A DNA stretch of 56,724 nt from Clostridium sp. Marseille-P2415 (GTDB lineage Bacteria > Bacillota > Clostridia > Lachnospirales > Lachnospiraceae). Location: NCBI RefSeq assembly GCF_900155545.1, contig NZ_LT732525.1, positions 585,075-641,798 on the forward strand, read 5' to 3'. Positions 25,315 to 34,325 of this stretch are shown piece by piece. The position numbers and the translations under genes were made by a program. The stretch's first letter is position 1. Every line of letters starts with the position of its first letter. Under the pieces are notes generated by a model. That model worked only from the letters and a program-made list of their open reading frames with translations, did not search any database and was not told the origin of the DNA.

Positions 25315-27477
25315 TCACTTCCGGTGCTCTTTGCGGAATGCCGCCGGTGTAAATCCAACATGATTTTTAAAAAAGCGGATAAAATTTTGTACATTATTAT
25401 ACATCAGCTTCTCCGAAATCTCGGCCACGGAATATTCTGTTGTTAAAAGCATATATTTTGCCTGTTTCAATTTCTCTTCATTTGCCATATCGGTAAATGT
25501 CACGCCCTTTTCCCGTTTCAGAATCTTACTTAAATAATTGGGATGATAGGACAGCTGATCCGCACAGTCGTTCAGGCTCATATTCCCTTTGCTGTCTTTA
25601 ATAAGCGCTACCATATGTTTTACAACTTCCGATTCCTCTCCCTCCTGTCTTTTTTTTACCAGCGTTGCAATGATCGGGTGAATGATTTCTCCGCTGACGG
25701 CTGCGACGACTTTTTTCTTATCATAAATCCGGGTAACGGAATTGAGTACATTGTATTGTTCACTGTCAAACACATCGGAAAGGGGAATATCTGCGGCTGC
25801 CGGAATATTTAACATTGCAGTCAAAAGCCGGTTCCAATAAAAGTTACGTTCAATTCCCACCACGTTTTTTCTTTCCATACGGTCAATGATCAGCTCCAGA
25901 AGACATGCCGATTCCTCTTCCTTACAGCTGATGATCGCCTGGATCAGCTCATTTTCCATAATCATATCGTAAACATTTCCCACAGGGCCCCTGATTAAAA
26001 AGTCATCAAACAGAACCAGCGAGGAATTATTCATGTCCGCCTGATTGGATTTGTTATACAATGCCTCCGTACATTCACTGTATGCGCGCCGTACATGATG
26101 GAGTTTGTGGAACGGCTGGCTGATGCCTGATGCAGTGGCAAACCCATAAGTTTTTGCAATATGATCCTTCAGTCCCTTATAAAGAAGGGCCGTCCTGGAG
26201 TCCACATCCGTATCATCAGCAGCTCCTGTTATGAATATCAGCTTATCCCGATAATAAACAGGAGCAATGAATATGTCTTTTTTCAATCCCTCCGGAAGGT
26301 CTGAAAGAATTGCAGCATAATCCGGCTGGTCCGTTTTACAGTTCATGGCGATCATCCGGTAAGCCGGCCATGGGACTATTTCCGATTTTTTCAATGCATC
26401 CTCAATATTTTTCACATTCAGTTCCCCTTCAATCAAGTTGGAAACCAAAAGCTTTTTTATCTGCTGATCCTGGTCATCCACAAATTTTTCCAGCCTCCGG
26501 AGCGGTTTGGCAAATGCCACCGCAGTCAGCCGTACCGCAAACAGGATCAATGCAAATCCTGCCAATACGGCAAAAGAGGCGAAAATGAATACAATGGCAT
26601 CCTTTTTTACCTCTGCCGCATTATAGCCCACCAGATAAGTCAGACCGCTTATATCCTCTGTCCGCACGCTGATATGATATTTTGTCCCATTTTCCCCCTT
26701 ATAGACTCCTGAGCCCTCTCTATTGCTGTTTAAATACAGCTCGGCCATCCCTGGACCTGTTTCCATCAGCACTTTCCCCCTGCTGATGATCGCAACATCA
26801 TATCCCATCGTTTTATAGGTCTGAGACATTTCCTTCAATTCGTTTTCATCGATCTTAATGGTGAGAAGCCAGGATATCCCGTCAATGCCCCGCTCTTTTT
26901 TCACAACCAGACGAAGACCGGAGGTGTCGATTGTATTGGTAGCCCGCATGCTTCCGGACATGGGAGTGACCGCCTCCGGCCGGTTCAGCCAGTAAACAGA
27001 CAAAAGCATCTTCTCCTGTTCCTCCAAAAAACGCTGTGCCTCTTCCCGGTTCTTCATCTGTTCAAAACGGAACATTCCGTAATTATTAAAAACCCAGCCA
27101 TAATTTACATTGATAAATTCATAATCCGCAATATATTTTGCCATGAAATAATTGCCTTCCATGATCCTCTGTGCCTGCTTTAAATTGCTGAATGTGGAAA
27201 ATGGCGGCTCCTCCTGCCTCCCCATCCACCGGACTGCATCTCCGTTCGCTGCTTCGATATAATACTCTTTTAAGGAAGATAAAATATTTTCATATTCCCG
27301 GGAAACCTCATCACTATAGGAGTTTAAAGCCATCTGGTTTTTGGAGGTTTCTCCCTTAATATAAATATTGCATGATACGATCCCCATAACAATGAGCGGC
27401 AGCGTCACCAGCCCCAAAAGTCTCATAAACATCTGCTTTTCATAGGTTAATGAGCTTATAATTTTTTTAATCCGCAT
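25315..27477 (-). CDS. Membrane-anchored AraC-family regulator with extracellular sensor
   Basis: A 720-residue regulator. A membrane helix near residues 15-35 (LLGLVTLPLIVMGIVSC) and a second near 293-315 (AIVFIFASFAVLAGFALILF) flank an outside domain of about 260 residues. A cytoplasmic linker and a C-terminal AraC domain with two helix-turn-helix units follow (LNDCADQLSYHPNYLSKI and YSVAEISEKLMYNNVQNFIR, then GFTPAAFRKEH). The start at 27477 has AAGGA upstream; a TTG three codons earlier was rejected. This class senses oligosaccharides outside and activates nearby pectin genes. It sits between the GH2 gene and the transporter operon, the natural targets. Confidence 0.88.
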   Translation of the reverse strand: MRIKKIISSLTYEKQMFMRLLGLVTLPLIVMGIVSCNIYIKGETSKNQMALNSYSDEVSREYENILSSLKEYYIEAANGDAVRWMGRQEEPPFSTFSNLKQAQRIMEGNYFMAKYIADYEFINVNYGWVFNNYGMFRFEQMKNREEAQRFLEEQEKMLLSVYWLNRPEAVTPMSGSMRATNTIDTSGLRLVVKKERGIDGISWLLTIKIDENELKEMSQTYKTMGYDVAIISRGKVLMETGPGMAELYLNSNREGSGVYKGENGTKYHISVRTEDISGLTYLVGYNAAEVKKDAIVFIFASFAVLAGFALILFAVRLTAVAFAKPLRRLEKFVDDQDQQIKKLLVSNLIEGELNVKNIEDALKKSEIVPWPAYRMIAMNCKTDQPDYAAILSDLPEGLKKDIFIAPVYYRDKLIFITGAADDTDVDSRTALLYKGLKDHIAKTYGFATASGISQPFHKLHHVRRAYSECTEALYNKSNQADMNNSSLVLFDDFLIRGPVGNVYDMIMENELIQAIISCKEEESACLLELIIDRMERKNVVGIERNFYWNRLLTAMLNIPAAADIPLSDVFDSEQYNVLNSVTRIYDKKKVVAAVSGEIIHPIIATLVKKRQEGEESEVVKHMVALIKDSKGNMSLNDCADQLSYHPNYLSKILKREKGVTFTDMANEEKLKQAKYMLLTTEYSVAEISEKLMYNNVQNFIRFFKNHVGFTPAAFRKEHRK

Positions 27478-27550
27478 AATCCCCAATCCTTACTCTTTGA
27501 TTTTGCTATCTTAATCTTATTTGCCTTTTCCGTCCCGCATGCTTTCAGGC

Positions 27551-27598
27551 ATAAAAAAAGAGAGCAAAAGCTGCGCATTTTATATGAACGCAGCTTTT
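27551..27598 (-). terminator. Terminator after the GH2 gene
   Basis: AAAAGCTGCG (minus, 27589-27598) pairs with CGCAGCTTTT (27566-27575), followed by a T-run at 27553-27559. Confidence 0.8.
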
Positions 27599-27606
27599 GT
27601 TCCATT

Positions 27607-30600
27607 CTATCTTCCTGTTTCAATACGGAATACGCCTACCCTCTCGTCGTATAATGCAGTTACTCCTTTGATATAAGGAATCAATGCATTCACTTCCATG
27701 ACAAAGCTTCCCTCCGGTGTAACATACGGTTCTCCATCCATCAGGTTTTCTTTTCCGTTTACCAGAAGATGGGTTCTTCCTGCTTCCGCCTCCACCGTTT
27801 CATTTCCTGATACCAGTATCAGCTTTTTTTCATCTGGCAGATACGTATAGGAAAATTCATTCCCCCACTCCAGCTTAAGCCTTTCCAGGATACACAGAAC
27901 TGCCCCCCAAATGCTGCCATTTTTATTGATACTCCTGACACCTCTGGTATCAGGCTCCTGCCCATTCACCAGAATTTTGCAGTATTGCCGGTCTTCCGGC
28001 ACGTACTTGCAGGAATCCGCCAAAGGAATAGCAGGAAACGCCGGGGTTATTACCGGAGCTTCCTCAGAATACGCCTGGTACCACACTGCCGGGCCTTCCT
28101 CAGTCAGAGGAGACAGGTCCACAAAAGTGCTTTCCCACCGGATACACGCTTCAGGAACATCTGCCATTTTCGCACTTAACATAATCTTCCCGGGTTTCCT
28201 GGTGGAACGGATAAAAACTCTATTTATCCCGCACTCAGAATATACATAATTCTCGTGTATCACGCTGTCATCCCTGCCATAGCCTGCGAAGCGTCCGCTA
28301 TTATATCCGCCTAAAAATACGCCTTCCCCTTCCAGAGTGAAGCCGATCCTGTCCCCGCAGAGGGGGCAGATCCTTCCATCTTTGTCTACCACCTTTACAT
28401 CAACATAAGCCACGTCCGCTCCATCCGCATACATGCCTTTCGGTGATGTATGCAATTGAAGCTTTAATCCGGCAGGATCGCTGGCCGTATGGATTTCATC
28501 CTTTGCTGCCAGCCTGCCATCGTACCCATATCCATGGGCTTCAATAACTCCATGCTCCGTTACATTCACATCAGGGAATGCAAATACAAATGTATCCTGT
28601 GGCTTTTCACAGGCTCCGGCCTTTTTTCCATTTACAAAAAGCAGGATCTTTTCAGTGCTGTAGCTGCCTATGACATAAACGGTCTTATGCTTCGGATCCC
28701 TGTATTTCACTGTCCCGTTCTCTTCCCAATAACTGCCGTTAAAGCTCTTATCTATGTAACGGTAATTGATCCCGTCTTCCGGAGGATAATTCCAGTGGCC
28801 CATGATCCGTATCAGAGGTACCGGTGACTGCATCACTGAAAAAACATCAAAGCTCTGCTTTTTTATCCGCACAGGATCTACCCGCCCGCTCATACGGCCA
28901 TTTTCACTAAAGGACTGGCGTCCATGCTGAGCGGAATCTGTCCAGCAAAGTGCGGCACATGCACTGTAATAGTTTTTTCCCGAAGCGCCGCCGATCCTGT
29001 CATGAAAAAATTCGCTGTAACCTTTGGCTGCAGTTAAGGCAAAATCCTCGGAAGTCAGGTCATAAAAATCCATTCCGACCTGTTTTTTCCCTCCTTTTCC
29101 GAGCCACTTATTTTTATAATCAAAATCCGGCGGTGTAAAATCATCCCATATGCGCCTGGGGGCTTCTTCTCTTGCATATTCTGTTTCCGTCACCGGACCA
29201 TGTTCCGCCAGGAAGCGTGCTGCATGGCGGTTCAGCATGGTGCCCGCATACTCCGATTCCTTTACCACATCTTCTGTATTTATTGTACGGCATCCCATGA
29301 AGCGTCCGCCCTTCGGGTCCAGCTTTTCCTTTAATAAACGCATTTCTCTCATATGTTCACTGCTGATGGAATTATTTCCCGCCTCCCAGAAGAAGATAGA
29401 TGGATGATTGCGAAACGAAATAATAACATCACGCATCAGTTCCACTCTCTGATCCCACTGTCTTCCGAAATTCTCTCTTTCCTTATCCCCGGCCGGCTGG
29501 GTACATACGATCCCATGACGGTCACAGGAACGGATATCGGCGGGAGAGGCAGCCACATGCATAAAGCGCAGATGATTGCTGTTGCTTTCCCGTATCCACA
29601 TCGTATCCTGGTCTTTGAGCCATTCCGGAGCAATTCCGATGGCAGCCCATTCATTGGATGCCCGCTGGGCATAACCGGTCAGCCAGACAGGGACTTCATT
29701 GACCCGTATTCCGCGGTCCTTATGATAATCCACAAACCGGAATCCGGTCTCAATGACTGCGCTGTCTGCCCTGTGGCCTTCTACATATAACTGAACCTCG
29801 ATCCGGTAAAGGTACGGATCCTCAATGCTCCAGAAACGGACCTCCGTCCGCGGTGACAAAGCGGAAATCACGGAAACCGACCGGGAGTCCGTCACTGTTT
29901 CCCTTACCATTTTTTCATCCTCTACCGGCATGTACTGATCTGCATCCTTATCCCATATATACGCATCTTCCGGCGTAATGGAAAGCTCCGGCCGGACCTT
30001 TCCTGCGGGGGCAATCTGCTGTTTTTCGGAAAGGAAACGAATGACTTCCGTTCCTTTTAAGTCTTTGACAGAAATATCCAGCCATGCGGTCACACGTTCC
30101 CGGCCTTCATTGCGTATCTCCGCTTCTGTCCCGATCTGAACACTTTTTTCATCAATATGGTAATCCTGCCCGTAAATATAAACTCCCTTTGTCTGCAGGT
30201 TGCTGTAGAGCGGAAGGGTCAAATAAACTTCCGGCTTAAAATGAAGTTTTACCGGCCGGGTAATCCCTCCCACGGACGGGTTAAAATCATTACAGTTCCA
30301 GAAAAATCCTACCCCCTTTTTATAGCCGGGCTCCTCACGGCCCTGGGGAAGCAGATAGGTGCCCGGTACTGCATCCGGCTTATTCGGTGTCTCAGCGATA
30401 CAGAAATCAATGTTTCTTGTGGAGGTATTATCGGTAGCTACCGCAATCAGATTCGGGGCATCGTAGCGGACCCAGGGGGTGAGATCAAATCCAAAGGGCG
30501 CGACTCCTGCTTCGTAATATCCCGCCATACACCCATTGATATAAAGATAACAGGTCTGGCGCATTCCTTCAAATTCTATCAGCACTTTCTGTCCCCGGTG

Positions 30601-30885
30601 CTTTTCCGGTACCGGGAACCATTTCCGGTAAAAGGCCGACGTTCTTTTCTGTCCGCTTCCTGCATCCTGAATCCTGTCCCGGAATAAGTCCTTGTCATTG
30701 AACGTATGGGGAATGGTAACGGTCTGCCAGCCCTCTTCAGAATATTCTTTTTCAAAAAAGCAATGCCCGCTGCCATCACATGTTTTTTTAACCGCCTGAT
30801 CCATCGGGAATGCATCTGCCAACAGGAATTTCCAGCCGTTATGAAAATAATATGTTTTTCCAGGTACGTTTTTTTCCGGTTCCAT
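27607..30885 (-). CDS. GH2-family glycoside hydrolase with unusual active-site motif
   Basis: A 1092-residue protein without a signal peptide. The order is: sugar-binding jelly roll (about 1-210, GQKVLIEFEGMRQTCYLYING), Ig-like domain (about 215-370), TIM barrel (about 375-690, RIREV/HLRFMHVAASPADI), more Ig domains, and a C-terminal copper-amine-oxidase-N-like domain (last about 110 residues, LLVNGKENLMDGEPYVTPEG). The GH2 acid/base motif, normally ending GNE, reads FFWEAGNNSIS here; the Glu of the NE pair is absent, while TETEYARE could carry the nucleophile. A beta-galactosidase-like role on pectin side chains is possible but unproven. It is preceded by its own promoter. Confidence 0.82.
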   Translation of the reverse strand: MEPEKNVPGKTYYFHNGWKFLLADAFPMDQAVKKTCDGSGHCFFEKEYSEEGWQTVTIPHTFNDKDLFRDRIQDAGSGQKRTSAFYRKWFPVPEKHRGQKVLIEFEGMRQTCYLYINGCMAGYYEAGVAPFGFDLTPWVRYDAPNLIAVATDNTSTRNIDFCIAETPNKPDAVPGTYLLPQGREEPGYKKGVGFFWNCNDFNPSVGGITRPVKLHFKPEVYLTLPLYSNLQTKGVYIYGQDYHIDEKSVQIGTEAEIRNEGRERVTAWLDISVKDLKGTEVIRFLSEKQQIAPAGKVRPELSITPEDAYIWDKDADQYMPVEDEKMVRETVTDSRSVSVISALSPRTEVRFWSIEDPYLYRIEVQLYVEGHRADSAVIETGFRFVDYHKDRGIRVNEVPVWLTGYAQRASNEWAAIGIAPEWLKDQDTMWIRESNSNHLRFMHVAASPADIRSCDRHGIVCTQPAGDKERENFGRQWDQRVELMRDVIISFRNHPSIFFWEAGNNSISSEHMREMRLLKEKLDPKGGRFMGCRTINTEDVVKESEYAGTMLNRHAARFLAEHGPVTETEYAREEAPRRIWDDFTPPDFDYKNKWLGKGGKKQVGMDFYDLTSEDFALTAAKGYSEFFHDRIGGASGKNYYSACAALCWTDSAQHGRQSFSENGRMSGRVDPVRIKKQSFDVFSVMQSPVPLIRIMGHWNYPPEDGINYRYIDKSFNGSYWEENGTVKYRDPKHKTVYVIGSYSTEKILLFVNGKKAGACEKPQDTFVFAFPDVNVTEHGVIEAHGYGYDGRLAAKDEIHTASDPAGLKLQLHTSPKGMYADGADVAYVDVKVVDKDGRICPLCGDRIGFTLEGEGVFLGGYNSGRFAGYGRDDSVIHENYVYSECGINRVFIRSTRKPGKIMLSAKMADVPEACIRWESTFVDLSPLTEEGPAVWYQAYSEEAPVITPAFPAIPLADSCKYVPEDRQYCKILVNGQEPDTRGVRSINKNGSIWGAVLCILERLKLEWGNEFSYTYLPDEKKLILVSGNETVEAEAGRTHLLVNGKENLMDGEPYVTPEGSFVMEVNALIPYIKGVTALYDERVGVFRIETGR

Positions 30886-30921
30886 AATACTCCCTTCTTT
30901 CCGATTTCTTCTTGTTAGGGT

Positions 30922-30960
30922 ATTATAGCTTCGGCCTCATCCTTTGTAAACAATCATTTT
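30922..30960 (-). promoter_or_regulatory. GH2-gene promoter with shared 18-bp operator motif
   Basis: AAAATGATTGTTTACAAA (30943-30960, minus) includes the -35 TTTACA (30945-30950); TATAAT (30922-30927) follows after 17 bp. The motif matches 17 of 18 bases at the transporter promoter. Confidence 0.7.
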
Positions 30961-31066
30961 CTATCCATTTTTCATTGCGGCGGGTCCTTACAGATCAAGA
31001 ACTTTCCTGCATTTAATACCCGGATTATCAATTTATGCCCGTTTTATTTTTCCCGTAAAGCGATGT

Positions 31067-31765
31067 TTATGATAATTCATATACCTTTAAATTCCTGTAA
31101 TCCGCTGTCAGGGGTGCCAATTGGCGGAACCCGATTTTCCCTCTCCCCAGAACCTCCCCAAAGGTCCGGCCATCGTCAGAATATTCGAATACCGTTAATT
31201 CATTGATGGAAAAGCTGATATGGTTATGGTATTTGCGGATGGATATCCGGTAAAAACCGGAGGCATCCTCTGCACCCGGAAGCGGGTCCGCCCCCTGGGC
31301 TGCCAGATGGAAGCCGCAGCTCTTCCTTAAGTTGCAGGTATGAAAGGCTCTCTCATCCGGCTCCTTCCGCCTGAAATAGGAGACATGAAAAGCATTGATA
31401 TCCCCGCTGTGGTACTGGGGATATTCCCCGGTGCGCTCCGAAAGGGACGGGTCAAATAAATCTTTTCCCTCCTTTCCGGAAGCCGCAAAGAACATGATGC
31501 AAAGCCCCTGATCTGTGACAGGCTTAAATTCCCATGTGATTTTCACATCCTCCGGGAAATCCTCAGGACACCACAGCACATAATTGGCCTTCTGCCCAAG
31601 ATCATTGTCCAGTGCGTTCTTTAAGCGCATACAGCCATCCTCAAAGCTTATTCGTGCATTGCCCTCTAGAATAAAACCGTCAATGTCTTTATTTTTTGAC
31701 ATCGGATTATCATAGATCAATTTTTCCTCAATAAGCTTCACATAACATGTTGCATTGTTCTTCAT
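31067..31765 (-). CDS. DUF1961 (YesU-like) protein of rhamnogalacturonan loci
   Basis: A 232-residue protein with a concanavalin-like beta-sandwich fold expected for DUF1961. The segments VKITWEFKPVTDQGLCIMFF, GDINAFHVSYFRRK and AFHTCNLRKSCGF are family hallmarks. B. subtilis YesU, of the yes rhamnogalacturonan operon, belongs to the same family. The biochemical role is not established; carbohydrate binding or hydrolysis is likely. No signal peptide. It has its own promoter and is the first gene, on the minus strand, of the pectin locus. Confidence 0.82.
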   Translation of the reverse strand: MKNNATCYVKLIEEKLIYDNPMSKNKDIDGFILEGNARISFEDGCMRLKNALDNDLGQKANYVLWCPEDFPEDVKITWEFKPVTDQGLCIMFFAASGKEGKDLFDPSLSERTGEYPQYHSGDINAFHVSYFRRKEPDERAFHTCNLRKSCGFHLAAQGADPLPGAEDASGFYRISIRKYHNHISFSINELTVFEYSDDGRTFGEVLGRGKIGFRQLAPLTADYRNLKVYELS

Positions 31766-31813
31766 GCTAATCCCTCCATAAAATAACCTTCATTAATATA
31801 ACACAATAAAGTT

Positions 31814-31842
31814 ATTATACAACTCCTGAAAATTATTCACAA
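31814..31842 (-). promoter_or_regulatory. Promoter of the DUF1961 gene
   Basis: TTGTGA (31837-31842), 17-bp spacer, TATAAT (31814-31819). The GATTGTGAATAA over the -35 is a weak match to the locus motif. Confidence 0.6.
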
Positions 31843-32300
31843 TCGCTTTTCCATACTTGAGTAGCTCCGTCGAACTGAGCTTGTGGGGGAATGATTCTTT
31901 TATGCCCAATGGGTACAGACACTCTATCTAAGCGGCCAGCTTAAGTCAAAATTGACACTACTTCGGGCGCTTTGTCCGAAACCATAGCCTGATGCCTTAT
32001 TTCGCATACAACAGTATGCCTGTGATGCCTTTCACCAGCCTATAATATCAGAATTGTACCTTTTCCTTTATAGGGGCTACTGTTTCCATGATGGAAACCT
32101 TCAGTTCATTTGTTTCTGGTTTCATAGACATCTGACCCAGAAATGCCGTGTACACGACTCTTAATAATAAGAAAGAAAAATGATCTACCTTAAGCCATCA
32201 CAGAAATGTGGCTACTTTCTCTAAGTACAAATATAACAATCAGAGCACCGGTTCCATGGATATTAAAAAAATGCAAAGTAGATAAATCCTTAGCGTCCTA
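31843..32300. other. Gene-free, degraded-looking stretch before the BlaI-type operon
   Basis: No convincing gene. Short broken frames exist (for example a 25-codon minus-strand frame beginning MKPETNELKVSIMETVA, ending near 32056) that could be remnants of something larger, but none was identified. It marks the border between the GC-richer pectin locus and the AT-rich island. Confidence 0.4.
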
Positions 32301-32360
32301 TTGACAATTCTGTTCTACTGGAGTAAAATAACATCAAAACAATTCTACTGGAGTAAAATA
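32301..32360 (+). promoter_or_regulatory. Promoter and twin operators of the BlaI-type operon
   Basis: TTGACA (32301-32306), 17-bp spacer, TAAAAT (32324-32329). An 18-bp sequence TTCTACTGGAGTAAAATA occurs twice, at 32313-32330 and 32343-32360, exactly 30 bp apart. Each has the dyad TACT-GG-AGTA. The first copy covers the -10 box, so bound repressor should block transcription. Confidence 0.75.
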
Positions 32361-32381
32361 TTTTTGTATAGGAGTTTAACA

Positions 32382-32741
32382 ATGCAAATCAAATTATTCG
32401 ATTCAGAACTAAAGATAATGGCTGTTCTATGGAAAAACGGTGACACCACTGCAAAGCAAATAGCGGAAATACTTAAGGAGCAAGTGGGTTGGAATAAAAC
32501 TACGACCTACACCTTGATCAAAAGGTGTATTAATAAGGGAGCTATTGAGCGTATTGAGCCGAATTTTGTATGCCGCCCACTTGTAACCATTGAACAGGTA
32601 AGAGAACTTGAAACAACGGAACTTATTAACAAAATGTATGATGGTGCTGCCGACCAGCTTGTTGCTTCCATTTTAGGACGTCAAAACCTATCACCGGAAG
32701 AAATTGAAAGGCTAAAGCAGCTAGTCAATATTCTGGAATAA
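32382..32741 (+). CDS. BlaI/MecI-family transcriptional repressor
   Basis: A 119-residue winged-helix repressor. LFDSELKIMAVLWKNGDTTAKQIAEIL and WNKTTTYTLIKRCINKGAIER are the classic BlaI/MecI DNA-binding stretch; the C-terminal helices (VASILGRQNLSPEEIERL) form the dimer. In known systems the BlaR1-type protease causes cleavage of this repressor. The start at 32382 has AGGAG upstream; the frame is open further back but includes the promoter. The gene is AT-rich compared with the flanks. It is followed 11 bp later by the M56 protease gene and likely controls its own operon through the twin operators. Confidence 0.92.
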   Translation: MQIKLFDSELKIMAVLWKNGDTTAKQIAEILKEQVGWNKTTTYTLIKRCINKGAIERIEPNFVCRPLVTIEQVRELETTELINKMYDGAADQLVASILGRQNLSPEEIERLKQLVNILE

Positions 32742-32752
32742 GGAGGGTGGCT

Positions 32753-34294
32753 ATGAGCCTATTAAAAATGAGTTTTTCTACTACTATTCTTATTCTGGCC
32801 ATTGTGGTAATCCGTGCGTTGCTATTGTACAAACTACCCAAAAAAACATTCCTTGTGCTGTGGGGAGTAGTGTTGTACCACTTGTTGATTCCTTTTTCTA
32901 TTCCTTCAAAGTTCAGTATTTTTACTGTTGTAGATAATCTTAGAAACCAAATTTATAAAGAGGATTTGCCCCTAACTGGGACACCTATTCCCTTTAACGG
33001 TACAATAATTGCATCTACAGTATCAATTTCGCCGGATTCGGCATCTGTGAGCATATCACCCATCTTAATTTTATGGATTGTGGGTTCGTTTGTTTGTGCC
33101 CTATGTTTCATTATAACGCACCTTCGTTGCCGTAGGGAGTATAAAACTGCTTTGCCGCTTGACAACGAATTTGTGAAAGACTGGCAGCAAAAGCATCTGA
33201 CCAGGCGCAGGGTAAAAATCCAGCAGTTGGATAAGATTTCCACTCCGTTGACCTATGGAATATTTCGACCAGTTGTACTTCTGCCCAAGCAAACAGATTG
33301 GACAGATGAAACGCGGTTAAACTATATCCTAATGCATGAGTTTGTGCATATCCGGCGATTTGACATACTAACAAAGCTATTGATGGCAACGGCATTATGC
33401 ATACACTGGTTCAATCCTTTTGTATGGCTGATGTATATACTTGCAAACCGTGATATCGAACTGTCCTGTGATGAATCGGTTGTAAGAACGTTTGGAGTAA
33501 ATATGAAATCGGCCTATGCTTTGACTTTGATTGGGCTAGAGGAAAAGAAAAGCCGTCTAACCCCACTTGTTAATAGTTTCAGCAAAAATGCGATTGAAGA
33601 AAGGATTGTATCTATTATGAAAATGAAGAAAACTTCCTTTGTAGGAATACTGTTGGCCTTAACCTTAGTTATTGGAACGACAACTGTTTTTGCTACGAGT
33701 GCATTAGCTATAAATAATGAATCCAAAGATAAATTAATTAATAATTCTCTTATGAGTCAAGCAGAAGTTATTGATAGTGAAAATCGTAATTTAATTGGAA
33801 CAAGTGTCCAAGATAATTCTACGCCTTTCCAATCAGCACATACACCTAATACTACATCAAATAACATCAACAATGATGCAGACTTAAGTGTGCCTGAAAA
33901 TTCCCTTGTTAATAAATTAGCTTCTCAAGATATGTTATCTCCAAGTAGTATTACAGAATTTGAAGCCACGGATAATATTACTCCTGAAATTATTATGCCC
34001 AATGGGAGTGCGGCAATCTTTTCAGAAAATGACCATCAAGGCTGGACTTGTAAAAAGGGTGATAGTCTAGTATATAAATTTGAGAAATATCCATCAGAAG
34101 TAACGGATTCTCAAACAATTATTGTTGGCTATTCTTTGGATGGCGTTTTATATCCTGGAGAAGAATTTAAAGGTTCAAGCGGAACATATCAATTAAACAT
34201 CACAAAAGGAGGCGATTACTATATCTATGTCATCAGCGCAACATCTGACTATCTCGCACTAAAACAAGGTACAATTTCTATTTTGAATAATTAA
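32753..34294 (+). CDS. BlaR1-like M56 membrane metalloprotease with non-PBP sensor domain
   Basis: A 513-residue protein. Helices near 10-28, 33-50 and 102-122 come first, then a cytoplasmic M56 protease domain with the zinc motif HEFVH (195-199) and a later acidic ligand in DIELSCDESV. A helix follows at about 296-317, and an outside domain fills 318-513. BlaR1 and MecR1 have a penicillin-binding domain there; this one has a Ser/Asn-rich linker (318-415) and a small beta-rich domain with no SxxK, SxN or KTG set. It may therefore sense something other than beta-lactams. The start at 32753 follows AGGAGG. It is the second gene of the operon. Confidence 0.88.
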   Translation: MSLLKMSFSTTILILAIVVIRALLLYKLPKKTFLVLWGVVLYHLLIPFSIPSKFSIFTVVDNLRNQIYKEDLPLTGTPIPFNGTIIASTVSISPDSASVSISPILILWIVGSFVCALCFIITHLRCRREYKTALPLDNEFVKDWQQKHLTRRRVKIQQLDKISTPLTYGIFRPVVLLPKQTDWTDETRLNYILMHEFVHIRRFDILTKLLMATALCIHWFNPFVWLMYILANRDIELSCDESVVRTFGVNMKSAYALTLIGLEEKKSRLTPLVNSFSKNAIEERIVSIMKMKKTSFVGILLALTLVIGTTTVFATSALAINNESKDKLINNSLMSQAEVIDSENRNLIGTSVQDNSTPFQSAHTPNTTSNNINNDADLSVPENSLVNKLASQDMLSPSSITEFEATDNITPEIIMPNGSAAIFSENDHQGWTCKKGDSLVYKFEKYPSEVTDSQTIIVGYSLDGVLYPGEEFKGSSGTYQLNITKGGDYYIYVISATSDYLALKQGTISILNN

Positions 34295-34325
34295 ATCAAT
34301 AATTAATCTTATGAGGAGGTACATC

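Noticed and set aside
31843-32300. Transposase remnant
   Set aside because: Short broken frames were translated on both strands, but none showed a recognisable transposase motif, and no terminal repeats were seen.
32313-32360. CRISPR-like direct repeats
   Set aside because: Only two copies with a 12-bp gap, positioned on a promoter; no array and no cas genes.
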